Positions 19,606 to 28,781 of a DNA stretch of 64,000 nucleotides are shown here, piece after piece. A program made the position numbers and the translations under genes. The notes under the pieces are model-generated. The model did not search any database and was not told the DNA's origin. It saw nothing but the letters and a program-made list of their open reading frames with translations. Origin of the DNA: Streptomyces fumigatiscleroticus (GTDB lineage: Bacteria > Actinomycetota > Actinomycetes > Streptomycetales > Streptomycetaceae); NCBI RefSeq assembly GCF_014647975.1, contig NZ_BMQF01000002.1, positions 310,001 through 374,000 on the forward strand, in the 5' to 3' direction. The stretch's first letter is position 1. Every line of letters begins with the position of its first letter.

Positions 19606-20730
19606 TTACGGGTGCAGGATCACCAGATCGTCCCTGTGTACGACCTCACGTTCGTACGCCGGACCGAGTTCGCGGGCCAGTTCCCGGGTGGAGCGGCCGA
19701 TCAGCCGGGGGATCTCCCTGGCGTCGAAGCTGACCAGCCCGCGGGCCACCGCGCGCCCCTCGCCGTCCCGCAGCTCGACGGGGTCGCCCGCGGTGAACTC
19801 GCCCTCGACGGCCGCGATCCCGGCCGGCAGCAGCGACTTGCGCCCGTCCACCACCGCGCGCACCGCCCCGTCGTCCAGGGTGAGGGAGCCCTGCGGGGTG
19901 GAGGCGTGCTGGAGCCAGAGCAGCCGGTCGGCGGAGCGCTTGCCGGTGGGGTGGAAATAGGTGCCGGTGTCCCCGCCGGTCAGGGCGTCGGCGGCGTGCA
20001 CCGCACTGGTCAGCACCACGGGAATGCCGGCGGCGGCCGCGATCCGGGCCGCCTCGACCTTGGTGACCATGCCGCCGGTGCCGACCCCGGCCTTGCCGGC
20101 ACTGCCGATCTCCACATGCGCCAGGTCGGCGGGCCCGTGCACCTCGGCGATCCGGGAGGTGCCGGGGCGGCCGGGGTCGCCGTCGTAGACGCCGTCGACG
20201 TCCGAGAGCAGGACGAGCAGGTCGGCGTGGACGAGGTGGGCGACGAGGGCGGCCAGCCGGTCGTTGTCGCCGAAGCGGATCTCGTCGGTGGCGACCGTGT
20301 CGTTCTCGTTGACGACCGGGAAGGCGCCCATCGCGAGCAGTTTGTCCAGGGTGCGGGAGGCGTTGCGGTGGTGGGCGCGGCGGCTCATGTCGTCGGAGGT
20401 GAGCAGGACCTGGCCGACCCGGACGCCGTAGCGGGCGAAGGAGGCGGTGTAGCGGGCCACGAGCAGGCCCTGGCCGACGCTGGCGGCGGCCTGCTGACGG
20501 GCCAGGTCCCGGGGGCGGCGGCGCAGACCCAGCGGGGCGAGACCCGCCGCGATGGCGCCGGAGGAGACGAGGACGATCTCCTTCTGCTCGCCGCGTGCCT
20601 TGGCCAGGACGTCGACGAGCGCGTCGACCCGGTCGGCGTCCAGGCCGCCCGCCGCGGTCGTCAGCGACGAGGAGCCGACCTTGACGACGATCCTGCGGGC
20701 TTCGTTCACGGCCTGCCTCGCGCCTGCCAC
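19606..20730 (-). CDS. proB: Glutamate 5-kinase
   Basis: First step of proline synthesis: ATP-dependent phosphorylation of glutamate. The 374-residue product starts with ARRIVVKVGSSSLTT (phosphate-binding loop). It continues with EIVLVSSGAIAAGL, NENDTVATDEIRFGDNDRLAALVA (glutamate site) and SDVDGVYDGDP. The C-terminal PUA domain (about 285-374) includes GEFTAGDPVEL. GTG 20730 has a GAGGGGAAG site upstream; GTG 20709 (VNEARR) is an alternative. The PUA domain is typical of full-length ProB and is linked to proline feedback in the family. Confidence 0.96.
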   Translation of the reverse strand: MAGARQAVNEARRIVVKVGSSSLTTAAGGLDADRVDALVDVLAKARGEQKEIVLVSSGAIAAGLAPLGLRRRPRDLARQQAAASVGQGLLVARYTASFARYGVRVGQVLLTSDDMSRRAHHRNASRTLDKLLAMGAFPVVNENDTVATDEIRFGDNDRLAALVAHLVHADLLVLLSDVDGVYDGDPGRPGTSRIAEVHGPADLAHVEIGSAGKAGVGTGGMVTKVEAARIAAAAGIPVVLTSAVHAADALTGGDTGTYFHPTGKRSADRLLWLQHASTPQGSLTLDDGAVRAVVDGRKSLLPAGIAAVEGEFTAGDPVELRDGEGRAVARGLVSFDAREIPRLIGRSTRELARELGPAYEREVVHRDDLVILHP

Positions 20731-20900
20731 CTGTGTTTCTTCCCCTCGTGTCCGTTCGCCTGCCCCGCCCGGCAATCTACGGGAAGAGGCCACGGGGCCG
20801 CGCGCCGGTCCAGTCACCGGACAGGACACGCGCGTGTCGTCGGCAGGTCGGCGCGCGTTAACCCGGGCGCCCGTCCTGCGACAACCTCTGGAGTGACGCA

Positions 20901-23036
20901 GTGCCCGTACCCCTCCCCCACCTGCGGCTCACGGCGAGAACCCTCCTCCGGCAGCCCGCACCGCCCTTCGACGTCCCGGCACCGGCGGGGCGCGTCCGCC
21001 GCCGGCCGGTCACGGCCAGGGTGCTGGTGCCCGCCGTGCTCACGGCCGCCTTCGTGGCGCAGGCGGTGGCGGCGCTCCTCCCGCAGGTACCGCTGCTGCT
21101 CGCCGCGACCACCGGCTCCCTGGCGGCCGAGGGTGTGCTGTACCGGTGGCAGCGGCGCATGGTGTCGCTGTTCGCGAAGTCGCACGCGGACATCACCGTG
21201 CGCCACGTCCTGCGCGACCTGCTGCTCGTCGTCGGTCTGCTGCGGGTCGGCGAGCAGGACCGGGAGACGGCGTACGTCCCGCTCGTCGCCGCCCTCCTCG
21301 TCTTCTACGCGCTGCACTGCGCCATCCAGGCGGTCTCCGTCCTGGTCCGCCGCACCCGCACCCTGCCGGTGCTGACCCGGAACATCGACGCCTCCGCGCT
21401 GCGGCTGTCCCCGGCCCCGCCCGTGCTGCTGCGCCGGCCCGGCCACCGGCTGCTGGTCTTCGGGCTGCCCGCCACGGCCGGGCTGCTGGCCACGGCGGCG
21501 GACGACGCGCCGGCGTACGGCGCCGCGGGCCTCGCCCTCTCCCTCGGCGCGGCGCTGGCGGGTCTCGGCGCGCTGCTGCTCCGGCTGCTGCCCGGTCGCC
21601 GTCCCGCGGACGAGCAGGAGGTGCTCGACTGGTTCGACGCCTGGCTGGAGACGTACCGGCCCACCGTGGGCCTGTACTTCTCGGGCGGTGCCTCCTCGGC
21701 GTACCAGGCGAACATGTGGCTGGAGCCGCTCGCGAAGCTGGACGGACGGCCGGTGATCGTGCTGCGCGAGCGGTTCATGGTGCAGCGGATCGCGGCGACC
21801 GACATCCCGGTCGTCTGCCTGCCGAAGGTGTCCACGCTGATGCGGCTGGAGCGCTCGAGCCTTCAGGTGCTGATCCACCCGTCGAACTCCGGCAAGACCT
21901 CCCAGGTGCTGCGCATCCCCACGATCAAGCACACCTTCGTCAACCACGGGGAGAGCGACAAGCTGTCCTCCTGCAATCCCTACGCGAAGGCCTACGACGA
22001 GGTGTGGGTGGCCGGTCCGGCGGCGCGTGAGCGGTACGCGCTGGCCGAGGTGGGCGTCGAGGACAAGGACGTGGTGGAGATCGGCCGCCCGCAGCTGGAC
22101 GCAGTACGGCCGTACGCGGGTCCGCCGACCGGGGCGTACACGACGGTCCTGTACGCGCCGACCTGGGAGGGCTGGGACGGCAACCCGGGCAACACGTCGG
22201 TGATCGCGGCCGGCGAGAACCTGGTGCGGGCGCTGCTCGCGGATCCGGGCGTACGGCTGCTGTACAAGCCGCATCCGCTGACGGGGACCGTGGATCAGCG
22301 GGCGGGCGCGGCGGACCGGCGGATCCGTGAGCTGATCAGGGCGGCGAACCGGGAGCGGACGGGGCCGCGGCCGGATGCTCCGGCGGTGGCCGGGCTGGCC
22401 CGCCGGACGGCCGAGCTGGACGGGCTCACCACGGCCGCGTTCCGGACGGCCGCCGACCAGGCCGAGCGGATGCTGCTCCAGTCGGCGCCGCGGCCGGGAC
22501 GGGCCGAGGCGGTGGCGCGGGCGACGGCCGCCTGGGAGGAGGCCTGCTGGGCCGCGCTCCCGGAGTGGGAGCACCAGGTCGTCACGGGCGCCCGGCCCGC
22601 GCTCTACACCTGCTTCGACACGGCCGACCTGCTGGTCAGCGACGTGTCGAGCGTCATCAGCGACTTTCTGGCGAGCGGCAAGCCGTACGCGGTGGCCAAC
22701 ACCAGCGGGCTGGCCGAGGACGCCTTCCTCCGGGCCTTCCCGACGGTGGCGGCGGCGACCGTGCTGACGCCGGACGCATCGGGTGTGCCGGAGCTGCTGG
22801 AGAGGGTGCGCCATCCGGAGAAGGACGAGCTGGCCGGGGTGCGGGCCGGGCTGAAGCGGCGGCTGCTGGGACCGGCGGAGCCGGCGTCGCAGCAGCGGTT
22901 CGACGAGGCGGTGCGGGCGCTGTGCGCGGCGGCGCGGGAGCACCGGGCGCGGATGGCGGAGCGGCTGGCGGCGGAGATCCCCGGTCAGCGGCACCGCACG
23001 GACACACCGCGGCGGCCGGCGGACTTCCCCGGCTGA
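20901..23036 (+). CDS. Membrane-bound CDP-glycerol glycerophosphotransferase-like polymerase
   Basis: TagB/TagF-type enzymes polymerise glycerol- or ribitol-phosphate into wall teichoic acid at the inner membrane face. The 711-residue protein has an N-terminal region of several membrane segments (about 38-235) followed by the transferase domain. Typical motifs are HGESDK (HxxSDK), YAPTWEGWDGNPGNTS, YKPHPLTG with the catalytic His, and DLLVSDVSSVISDFLASGKPYAV. GTG 20901 has GGAG upstream. It is a paralogue of 24781-26889 on the other strand. The integral-membrane N terminus differs from the peripheral B. subtilis TagF. The exact repeating unit is not predictable. Confidence 0.88.
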   Translation: MPVPLPHLRLTARTLLRQPAPPFDVPAPAGRVRRRPVTARVLVPAVLTAAFVAQAVAALLPQVPLLLAATTGSLAAEGVLYRWQRRMVSLFAKSHADITVRHVLRDLLLVVGLLRVGEQDRETAYVPLVAALLVFYALHCAIQAVSVLVRRTRTLPVLTRNIDASALRLSPAPPVLLRRPGHRLLVFGLPATAGLLATAADDAPAYGAAGLALSLGAALAGLGALLLRLLPGRRPADEQEVLDWFDAWLETYRPTVGLYFSGGASSAYQANMWLEPLAKLDGRPVIVLRERFMVQRIAATDIPVVCLPKVSTLMRLERSSLQVLIHPSNSGKTSQVLRIPTIKHTFVNHGESDKLSSCNPYAKAYDEVWVAGPAARERYALAEVGVEDKDVVEIGRPQLDAVRPYAGPPTGAYTTVLYAPTWEGWDGNPGNTSVIAAGENLVRALLADPGVRLLYKPHPLTGTVDQRAGAADRRIRELIRAANRERTGPRPDAPAVAGLARRTAELDGLTTAAFRTAADQAERMLLQSAPRPGRAEAVARATAAWEEACWAALPEWEHQVVTGARPALYTCFDTADLLVSDVSSVISDFLASGKPYAVANTSGLAEDAFLRAFPTVAAATVLTPDASGVPELLERVRHPEKDELAGVRAGLKRRLLGPAEPASQQRFDEAVRALCAAAREHRARMAERLAAEIPGQRHRTDTPRRPADFPG

Positions 23037-23201
23037 CCACGGCGGGGCCGTCACCATCACCGACCCGGCACCGTCACCGGCCCGTCACCGGCACCGGCCC
23101 GTCACCGGCACGGGCCGCCACCGGCACGGGGCCGTCACCGGCCCGACTTCTGGGCGCCGCGAAGGCTCGCCACCGTCACCGGACCGACCAGGCCCGCCAC
23201 C

Positions 23202-23354
23202 GGGCAGGCGCCGTAGCCGGGAAGGCGCCGTCGCCGGGAAGGCACCGTAGCCGGGAAGGCACCGTAGCCGGGAAGGCACCGTAGCCGGGAAGGCACCGTA
23301 GCCGGGAAGGCAGCGTCGCCGGGAAGGCACCGTCGCCGGGAAGGCGCCGTCGCC
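23202..23354. repeat. Tandem array of nine 17-bp units between convergent genes
   Basis: The unit GGGAAGGCACCGTAGCC recurs nine times without gaps, varying mainly at three positions (C/G at the start of CACCG, A/C in GTAG/GTCG). An irregular GC-rich array based on CCCGTCACCGG fills 23057-23145. Together they occupy the 333-bp gap (23037-23369) between the stops of the convergent polymerase and glycosyltransferase genes. A 17-bp period is not a coding period, no direct-repeat-plus-spacer pattern suggests CRISPR, and no gene is visible in the gap. Confidence 0.85.
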
Positions 23355-23369
23355 GGGCCGGTACCGGCG

Positions 23370-24572
23370 TCAGGCCGCGCGTATCGTCCCCGACGTCAGT
23401 ATGCGCCGTGCCCGGCGCGCCGCGCCCCGCAGGAGTGAGCCGGCGGACATCCGCCGGTGGCCGAGGGCGCGGGCCTCGCCCGGGGAGGCGAGGTAGACGG
23501 AGTCGGGTATGCCCGCCGCGCGGTCGCGGAAGTGCGGGTAGGCGAGGTAGACGCGGCGGCCCTTGCGCTCCAGGACGGCGGCGGCCTCCTGCCCGGCCTT
23601 GACGAACCGCACGACGTCCTCCAGGAGGCCGGGGCGCCGCTCGGCGACCAGGTGCAGCCGCAGCCGTTCGTGGACCTTGAGGCGGCGCGCGACGCCCTCG
23701 GTCCAGTAGGCGTCCATCAGCGGCTTCGCGAGGTCGAGCTTGTGCCGCCGGACCTCCTCGGAGTCCTTGAGGTACCGGGGGCCGAACTGCCGCAGCAGCG
23801 TGACGGTGAAGGGGCGCACCATGAGCAGGTCGCGTCGGTCCCCCGCCGGTACGTGCTCGGCGATCAGCCGCATCAGGGCGCGGGCGGAGTCGAAGCGCAG
23901 GGTGTAGCTGCCGCTCTTCGTCACATGCTTGCCGTCCTCGCGGCCCACCAGGTAGTAGCAGGTGTGGTCGGCGATCACGGAGACGCCGTCCGCCCGCAGA
24001 TAGGCCTCCATGGTGAACAGCGCGTCCTCGCCGGTGTACAGGGACTCGTCGAAGCGCATGCCGTGCCGTTCCAGCAGCGCGCGGCGGAACAGCTTCTGGG
24101 CGCTGAGCGTGAACATGATGTTGGAGGAGAAGACATCGGTGCGCTTCACCGTCCTGCGCCACATCGACTTGGGCGCCGAGCGGTTGACGCCCTCGACCCG
24201 GCCGAGCACCACGTCCGTGCCGGCCCGGTCGGCCATCGTCACCATCCGCTCGAGCGCCTCCGGCCCGAGCCGGTCGTCGGCGTCGAGGAAGAAGACGTAG
24301 CGCCCCGCCGCCTTGCCCAGGCCCACGTTGCGCGGGCCGCTGGGGCCGCCGGAGTTCTCCTGCCGCACGACGGTGACCGGCATGGGCGCACGGGCGGCGA
24401 ACTCCTCCAGATACTCGCCCGTGCCGTCCGTCGAGCCGTCGTCCACCGCGATCACCTCGACGCGCGCCGGGTCGATGGTCTGCGCCTCGACGGACGCCAG
24501 GCAGGCGACCAGGTACGGCATCGCCTCGTACGCCCCGATGATCACGGTGACATCGGGCTGTGTCACGCTCAC
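23370..24572 (-). CDS. Family 2 glycosyltransferase
   Basis: A GT-A fold transferase of 400 residues. It starts VTQPDVTVIIGAYEAMPYL and has VIAVDDGSTDGTGEYL (nucleotide site, about residues 37-52) and QENSGGPSGPRNVGLGKA. FFLDADDRLGPEALE (about 92-106) carries the DxD-type motif and SLYTGEDALFTMEAYL the putative base. There is no membrane segment. It follows the polymerase gene 24781-26889 in the same direction, so it probably decorates a teichoic-acid-like polymer. GTG codons at 24572 and 24566 both suit the GGGGGGAAG ribosome site. A 5-bp-arm repeat GGGAA-CAT-TTCCC (24588-24600) lies upstream. Confidence 0.85.
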   Translation of the reverse strand: MSVTQPDVTVIIGAYEAMPYLVACLASVEAQTIDPARVEVIAVDDGSTDGTGEYLEEFAARAPMPVTVVRQENSGGPSGPRNVGLGKAAGRYVFFLDADDRLGPEALERMVTMADRAGTDVVLGRVEGVNRSAPKSMWRRTVKRTDVFSSNIMFTLSAQKLFRRALLERHGMRFDESLYTGEDALFTMEAYLRADGVSVIADHTCYYLVGREDGKHVTKSGSYTLRFDSARALMRLIAEHVPAGDRRDLLMVRPFTVTLLRQFGPRYLKDSEEVRRHKLDLAKPLMDAYWTEGVARRLKVHERLRLHLVAERRPGLLEDVVRFVKAGQEAAAVLERKGRRVYLAYPHFRDRAAGIPDSVYLASPGEARALGHRRMSAGSLLRGAARRARRILTSGTIRAA

Positions 24573-24720
24573 GCTTCCCCCCGTCGAGGGAACATTTCCC
24601 CCGTGTTCGCTCCTGAGTCGCCCGCTTAGACGGGCGACCGGAGGAACCGGTTGCTCCGCTCCGGCGCCTGCGTGGCTCAGGTCACAGGACGGAGCGGCCG
24701 AATGCGGACGGGGCGGCACA

Positions 24721-24760
24721 AAGGGATCGGCCCCCGGGTCATCCCGGGGGCCGATCCCTT
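24721..24760 (-). terminator. Strong hairpin after the polymerase gene
   Basis: An 18-bp perfect stem, AAGGGATCGGCCCCCGGG with its complement, and a 4-nt loop lie 20 bp past the stop of the 24781-26889 gene. The symmetric A/T ends let it act in both directions. It separates the polymerase from the downstream GT2, which therefore may have its own promoter. Confidence 0.85.
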
Positions 24761-24780
24761 CCCATGGACACCGTCGGCGC

Positions 24781-26889
24781 TCAGCCGGCGGTCACACCGT
24801 CCGCGTCGCCGGCCGCGGACGCCCGCTGTCCGGGCAGCGCGTCCGCCAGCTCGACGTCCGGGCCGCCGGCCACGATCCGGGACTCCTGGCCCAGATTGCG
24901 CGTCTCGGCCTTCAGCGCCAGATCGGCCACCGCGGTGTTGAACTGGACGATGGACGGCGGCTCGTCCGGGCCCAGCAGATACCGCTTCAGCTCCTTGCGC
25001 TCCCCGGCCAGCGGGTCGGCGGCCGGATCGCGGACCGCGGCGAGCAGCTCGCCCAGCTCGGCCGCGCTGTTGGTCAGGATCACCGCGGCGCGCACCGCCG
25101 TGTTCTGCCGCTTGAACTCCTCGGCGCCCAGCTCGGCGGAGTCCGTCACCGCGTACGGCTTGCCGCTGGCGATGAAGTCGGAGACCACGCTGGAGATGTC
25201 GGAGACCATCGCGTCGGAGACGTTGAAGCAGTCGTACAGACGCGGCTCGGCGCCGGTGATCACCCGGTGCTCCCAGGTCGGGAAGGCGCGCCAGTGGGCG
25301 TCGTTCCACTCGGCGCGCAGCCGGGCGATCTCCTCGTGCCGGGCGATGTCGACCAGCCCGTCGCGGGTGGCCTCGGCCTCGTCGCCCTTCTCGCCGCCGG
25401 TGCCGGTCAGCTGCGCGATCCGGGCCTCGATCCGGGCCAGCTCGGCCTTGGCCCCGGCCTGGGCGGCGGCGTCGGCGGTGAAGCGGGGGTCGGCGGCGCG
25501 CTGGGCGGCGGCCTTCTCGACCAGGGCGGTGATCCGCTGGTGGGCGGCCTTGGCCTCGGCGCTGCGGGTGCCGGTGAAGGGGTGCGGCTTGTACAGGACG
25601 CGGACCGGCGGGTCGGCCTCGACCAGGGTGCGGACGATGTTCTCACCGGCCAGCAGGATGGAGGTGTTGCCGGGGTTGTCGTCCCAGCCCTCCCAGGTGG
25701 GGGCGTAGAGCACGGTCGGGATACGGCCCTCGGGCACGCCCTGCCAGGTCCGGATCGGCGCCAGCTGCGGGCGGCCGACCTCCACGATGTCGTCGTCGCG
25801 GACGCCGACATCGGCGATGGCGTAGCGGTCGCGGCCCGCGCGGCCGGCGGTCCACACCTCGTCGTACACCTTGCTGAACGGGTTGACGCTGGCGAGCTTG
25901 TCGCTGTCGCCGTGGCCGATGAAGACGTGCTTCATGGTGGGCACGCGCAGCATGTGGATGTTCTTGCCGACGTTCGCCGCGTACAGCGCGACGCGCACCG
26001 TGGACAGGTCCATGTTCATCAGGTGCACACCGCCGGGCACGCAGATGACGGGGACCGTGGTGGGCGCCAGGTTGGTGAGGATGACCCGCTCGCGCAGGAT
26101 GATCAGCGGCCGGGTGTCCAGCTGCTCCATCGTCTCCAGCCACATGTTGACCTGGTAGGCGGAGTCCTTGGAGCCGGAGAAGTACAGCACCGTCTCGGGC
26201 CGGTACTCGCGCAGCCAGTCGTCGACGGCGTCCAGCACCTTCTCGGCGTTGGGCGGGGTCTTCCGGCCGCGGAGGTAGGGCATCAGCGCCAGCACGTACA
26301 GGACGCCCAGGACCAGCGTGACGGCGATGCCGGTGAAGCCGGCGACGGGCGAGTCCACGGCCGCGGAGACCAGGACGCCGGCGACGGCCGCCAGGTCCAG
26401 GTGGAGCATCTTCTCGGCGGAGCGGTGCAGCAGCCCGCGCCGCGGGGCGTCCGGGATGCGGATGCGCGAGGCCAGGTCGACGTTGCGGGTGGCGACCGGC
26501 ATCCGGCGGCGGTTGCGGATCAGGGCGACCAGGGCGCCGTGCGGGGCCTGAAGGCCGTAGAAGACGATGAAGCAGGCGATCGAGCCGTAGAAGACCAGGT
26601 CGTCGGAGAGGGAGACCCGGGCCAGCAGCAGGACCAGCAGCAGCTGCCGGATGAGGAAGCGGATGGACAGACCGGCCCGCACCTTGCTGAGGCGGTTGAT
26701 CAGGTAGCTGCCCTTGCGGTGCAGATAGTGGTCCGCCAGGTACGTCACGGCGGCCACGGCCGCGAAGGCGGGAACGCTCGGGACGAGCGCGGCCAGCATG
26801 AGGCAGGGATAGCCCAGCATCATGAGGGCCGCCGCGGCCAGCTCGGCCGCGCTGCCCACCCGGGCGACGCGAATAGCGGTGGTTATCAC
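24781..26889 (-). CDS. Membrane-bound CDP-glycerol glycerophosphotransferase-like polymerase, second copy
   Basis: A 702-residue paralogue of the 20901-23036 product. Residues about 1-205 form a membrane domain with paired hydrophobic helices (MMLGYPCLMLAALVPSVPAF onward). The transferase half has HGDSDKLASVNPF, YAPTWEGWDDNPGNTS, YKPHPFTG, and DAMVSDISSVVSDFIASGKPYAV. A charged, alanine-rich helical insert (about 445-520) is specific to this pair. GTG 26889 follows GAGCAGG. Upstream is the fused cytidylyltransferase-reductase, which could supply its CDP-alditol substrate. Confidence 0.88.
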   Translation of the reverse strand: MITTAIRVARVGSAAELAAAALMMLGYPCLMLAALVPSVPAFAAVAAVTYLADHYLHRKGSYLINRLSKVRAGLSIRFLIRQLLLVLLLARVSLSDDLVFYGSIACFIVFYGLQAPHGALVALIRNRRRMPVATRNVDLASRIRIPDAPRRGLLHRSAEKMLHLDLAAVAGVLVSAAVDSPVAGFTGIAVTLVLGVLYVLALMPYLRGRKTPPNAEKVLDAVDDWLREYRPETVLYFSGSKDSAYQVNMWLETMEQLDTRPLIILRERVILTNLAPTTVPVICVPGGVHLMNMDLSTVRVALYAANVGKNIHMLRVPTMKHVFIGHGDSDKLASVNPFSKVYDEVWTAGRAGRDRYAIADVGVRDDDIVEVGRPQLAPIRTWQGVPEGRIPTVLYAPTWEGWDDNPGNTSILLAGENIVRTLVEADPPVRVLYKPHPFTGTRSAEAKAAHQRITALVEKAAAQRAADPRFTADAAAQAGAKAELARIEARIAQLTGTGGEKGDEAEATRDGLVDIARHEEIARLRAEWNDAHWRAFPTWEHRVITGAEPRLYDCFNVSDAMVSDISSVVSDFIASGKPYAVTDSAELGAEEFKRQNTAVRAAVILTNSAAELGELLAAVRDPAADPLAGERKELKRYLLGPDEPPSIVQFNTAVADLALKAETRNLGQESRIVAGGPDVELADALPGQRASAAGDADGVTAG

Positions 26890-26979
26890 GGAGAACCTGC
26901 TCGTTGGAGTGGAGTGCCGGTTTTGTGCTGGTGTGCTGCTGGTTTGTGAGGTATTTACAAGGCTGCGGACGAGTTACGG

Positions 26980-27027
26980 ATTCAGGCCCCTGGCGCTCCT
27001 TTACGGAACGAACACAGAGGCCTGAAT
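26980..27027 (-). terminator. Long inverted repeat after the cytidylyltransferase-reductase gene
   Basis: ATTCAGGCCTCTG on the minus strand pairs with CAGGGGCCTGAAT (13 positions, one wobble) across a 22-nt loop. It starts 35 bp after the stop at 27062. It is likely a terminator, though the loop is long. Confidence 0.5.
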
Positions 27028-27061
27028 TACCGATGTCGAGAAGTCAAATTACTGTCGATTA

Positions 27062-28558
27062 TTACATGCCGCCCTGACGGTCCAGCACCGAGGCCAGCGC
27101 CTGCTCGAAACCGGAGGCCCGGCTCGCGCCCGCCGTCGGGTCCTGCTGGCGGACGTCGATGACATGGCCGGTCAGCTCGGACAGCAGTACGTCGAGCGAG
27201 GTGCGCGCCACGGCCTCGGAGGAGAGCAGGGTGCCCGCGGGCTCCTGGCCGAAGGCCTTGGTGCGCATCGGGGTGGCGGTGCGCTCGGGGTTGATGCAGT
27301 TGACGCGGATGCCGTCGCCGGCCCACTCGTCGGACAGGGCCTGGGTGAGGTTGACCATCGCGGCCTTGGTCGAGGAGTACAGGCTGTACTCGGCCCGGCC
27401 CCGGGTGTAGCTGCTGGAGGTGTACAGCAGCAGCTGCCCCTTGGTCTCGGCCAGGTACTTGTACGAGGACCGTGCGATCTGCACCGGCGCCAGGTAGTTG
27501 ACCTTGAGCGCCTCCTCGATGGTGGCGTTGTCGGTCTCGGCCAGCTTGCCGATGCGCAGTACGCCGGCGGTGTTGACGACGTGGTCGATCCGGCCGGTCT
27601 CGGCGTACGCCTTGGACAGCGCGTCGTCGACCTCCTCCGGGTTCTCCACGTGGGTGCCGGTGGTGGAGCGGCCCAGCGCGTACACCTTGGCGCCGTAGGA
27701 CTCGGCGAGTTCGGCGATGTCCTTGCCGATGCCGTAGGAGCCGCCGAAGACCACCATCGTCTTCCCGGTCAGCAGCTCGCGGTAGGCGTCGTCGCCGTTC
27801 TGCTCGGGCGCGGCGGTGGAGGCGAGCTGGAACAGCTTGTCGGCGATGAAGACGTCGACGGGCTGGGTGACCTTCATGTTGTACTCGTCGCCCGCGACGA
27901 CGTGGATCGGCACGTCCGGCAGGTACCTGAGCACCACCGAGCAGTCGTCCGTGGCCTGGAAGTTGGGGTCGCCGGCGGCGACCTCGTAGGCGCGGCGGAT
28001 GGTGGACAGCTTGAAGGCCTGCGGGGTCTGGCCGCGGCGCAGCCGGGAGCGGTCCGGGATCTCGGTGATGAACTCGCCGTCCTCGCCGTGCGTGCGCGTG
28101 ACGATGATGGTGTCCGCGGACGGTATGGCCACGTCGACGGCCTGGTAGCGGTCCAGCGCGGCCACGCAGTCGTCGATCACGCGCTGCGACAGCAGGGGGC
28201 GCACGGCGTCGTGGAAGAGGACGTTGAGGTCCTCGCCCTCGGCCAGGCCCTCGCCGAGGGCGGCGATGGCGCGCTCGGTGGTCTCGTTCCGGGTGGAGCC
28301 GCCCTCGATGACCTTCTTGACCTTCCGGAACCCGGCCTTGGCGACGATCTTCTCCACGTCGGGCACATAGCCCGGCGCCATCAGCACGATGACGTCGTCG
28401 ATGGAGTCGGCCTTCTCGAAGGTGGTCAGGGTGTGCTCGATGACTGCCTTGCCGGCGATCTTCAGCAGCTGCTTGGGGATCGACAGACCAACCCGCTGGC
28501 CGGTGCCACCGGCCAGGATCACTGCGGTGGTACGGGGCTTGGCTATGTGCTGGGACAC
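27062..28558 (-). CDS. Fused IspD/TarI-like cytidylyltransferase and short-chain reductase (CDP-ribitol synthase type)
   Basis: The N-terminal 235 residues form a cytidylyltransferase with AVILAGGTGQRVGLSIPKQL, the family DAVRPL motif, and KVTQPVDVFIADKLF. The C-terminal half is a short-chain dehydrogenase with VVFGGSYGIGKDIAEL (NAD(P) loop) and YSLYSSTKAA (catalytic Tyr and Lys). The same fusion occurs in Haemophilus Bcs1/Acs1, which reduce ribulose-5-phosphate and make CDP-ribitol; domain order and motifs support that role. GTG 28558 follows AAGGTAGG. Downstream are a TagF-like polymerase and a GT2. An MEP-pathway IspD role is less likely given the fusion. Confidence 0.85.
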   Translation of the reverse strand: MSQHIAKPRTTAVILAGGTGQRVGLSIPKQLLKIAGKAVIEHTLTTFEKADSIDDVIVLMAPGYVPDVEKIVAKAGFRKVKKVIEGGSTRNETTERAIAALGEGLAEGEDLNVLFHDAVRPLLSQRVIDDCVAALDRYQAVDVAIPSADTIIVTRTHGEDGEFITEIPDRSRLRRGQTPQAFKLSTIRRAYEVAAGDPNFQATDDCSVVLRYLPDVPIHVVAGDEYNMKVTQPVDVFIADKLFQLASTAAPEQNGDDAYRELLTGKTMVVFGGSYGIGKDIAELAESYGAKVYALGRSTTGTHVENPEEVDDALSKAYAETGRIDHVVNTAGVLRIGKLAETDNATIEEALKVNYLAPVQIARSSYKYLAETKGQLLLYTSSSYTRGRAEYSLYSSTKAAMVNLTQALSDEWAGDGIRVNCINPERTATPMRTKAFGQEPAGTLLSSEAVARTSLDVLLSELTGHVIDVRQQDPTAGASRASGFEQALASVLDRQGGM

Positions 28559-28618
28559 AGGTGACCTACCTTGGGGCGACAGGGAACCTGGAAATGGTCC
28601 CACTTGTGGTTACCGCAG

Positions 28619-28674
28619 TGCAAGGTGAGCGACCTCCGACGCATATGTGCGCGCAACCTGTCATTCACCTTGCA
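28619..28674. promoter_or_regulatory. 10-bp inverted repeat upstream of the cytidylyltransferase-reductase operon
   Basis: TGCAAGGTGA (28619-28628) and TCACCTTGCA (28665-28674) are perfect 10-bp complements separated by 36 bp. They lie 60-115 bp before the GTG of the teichoic-acid-type operon. They could be two half-operators for a looping regulator or the base of an mRNA stem. The surrounding DNA is AT-richer than the genes. Confidence 0.4.
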
Positions 28675-28781
28675 CCCTTGGTGATTGCGGAGGGTTCCGT
28701 GAGTGCCCGTGAAATTGCTGTGAGTAACTCCACAGGGGGAGCACAGCGGAAGTTAATCCATTGCCGTGCGGACGGCCCCGG

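Noticed and set aside
23040-23360. Possible CRISPR array
   Set aside because: The 17-bp units abut with no unique spacers and no cas genes are nearby; it is a simple minisatellite.
27062-28558. IspD of the MEP isoprenoid pathway
   Set aside because: The C-terminal reductase fusion and teichoic-acid neighbours fit a CDP-ribitol synthase better; a true ispD is usually beside ispF, absent here.
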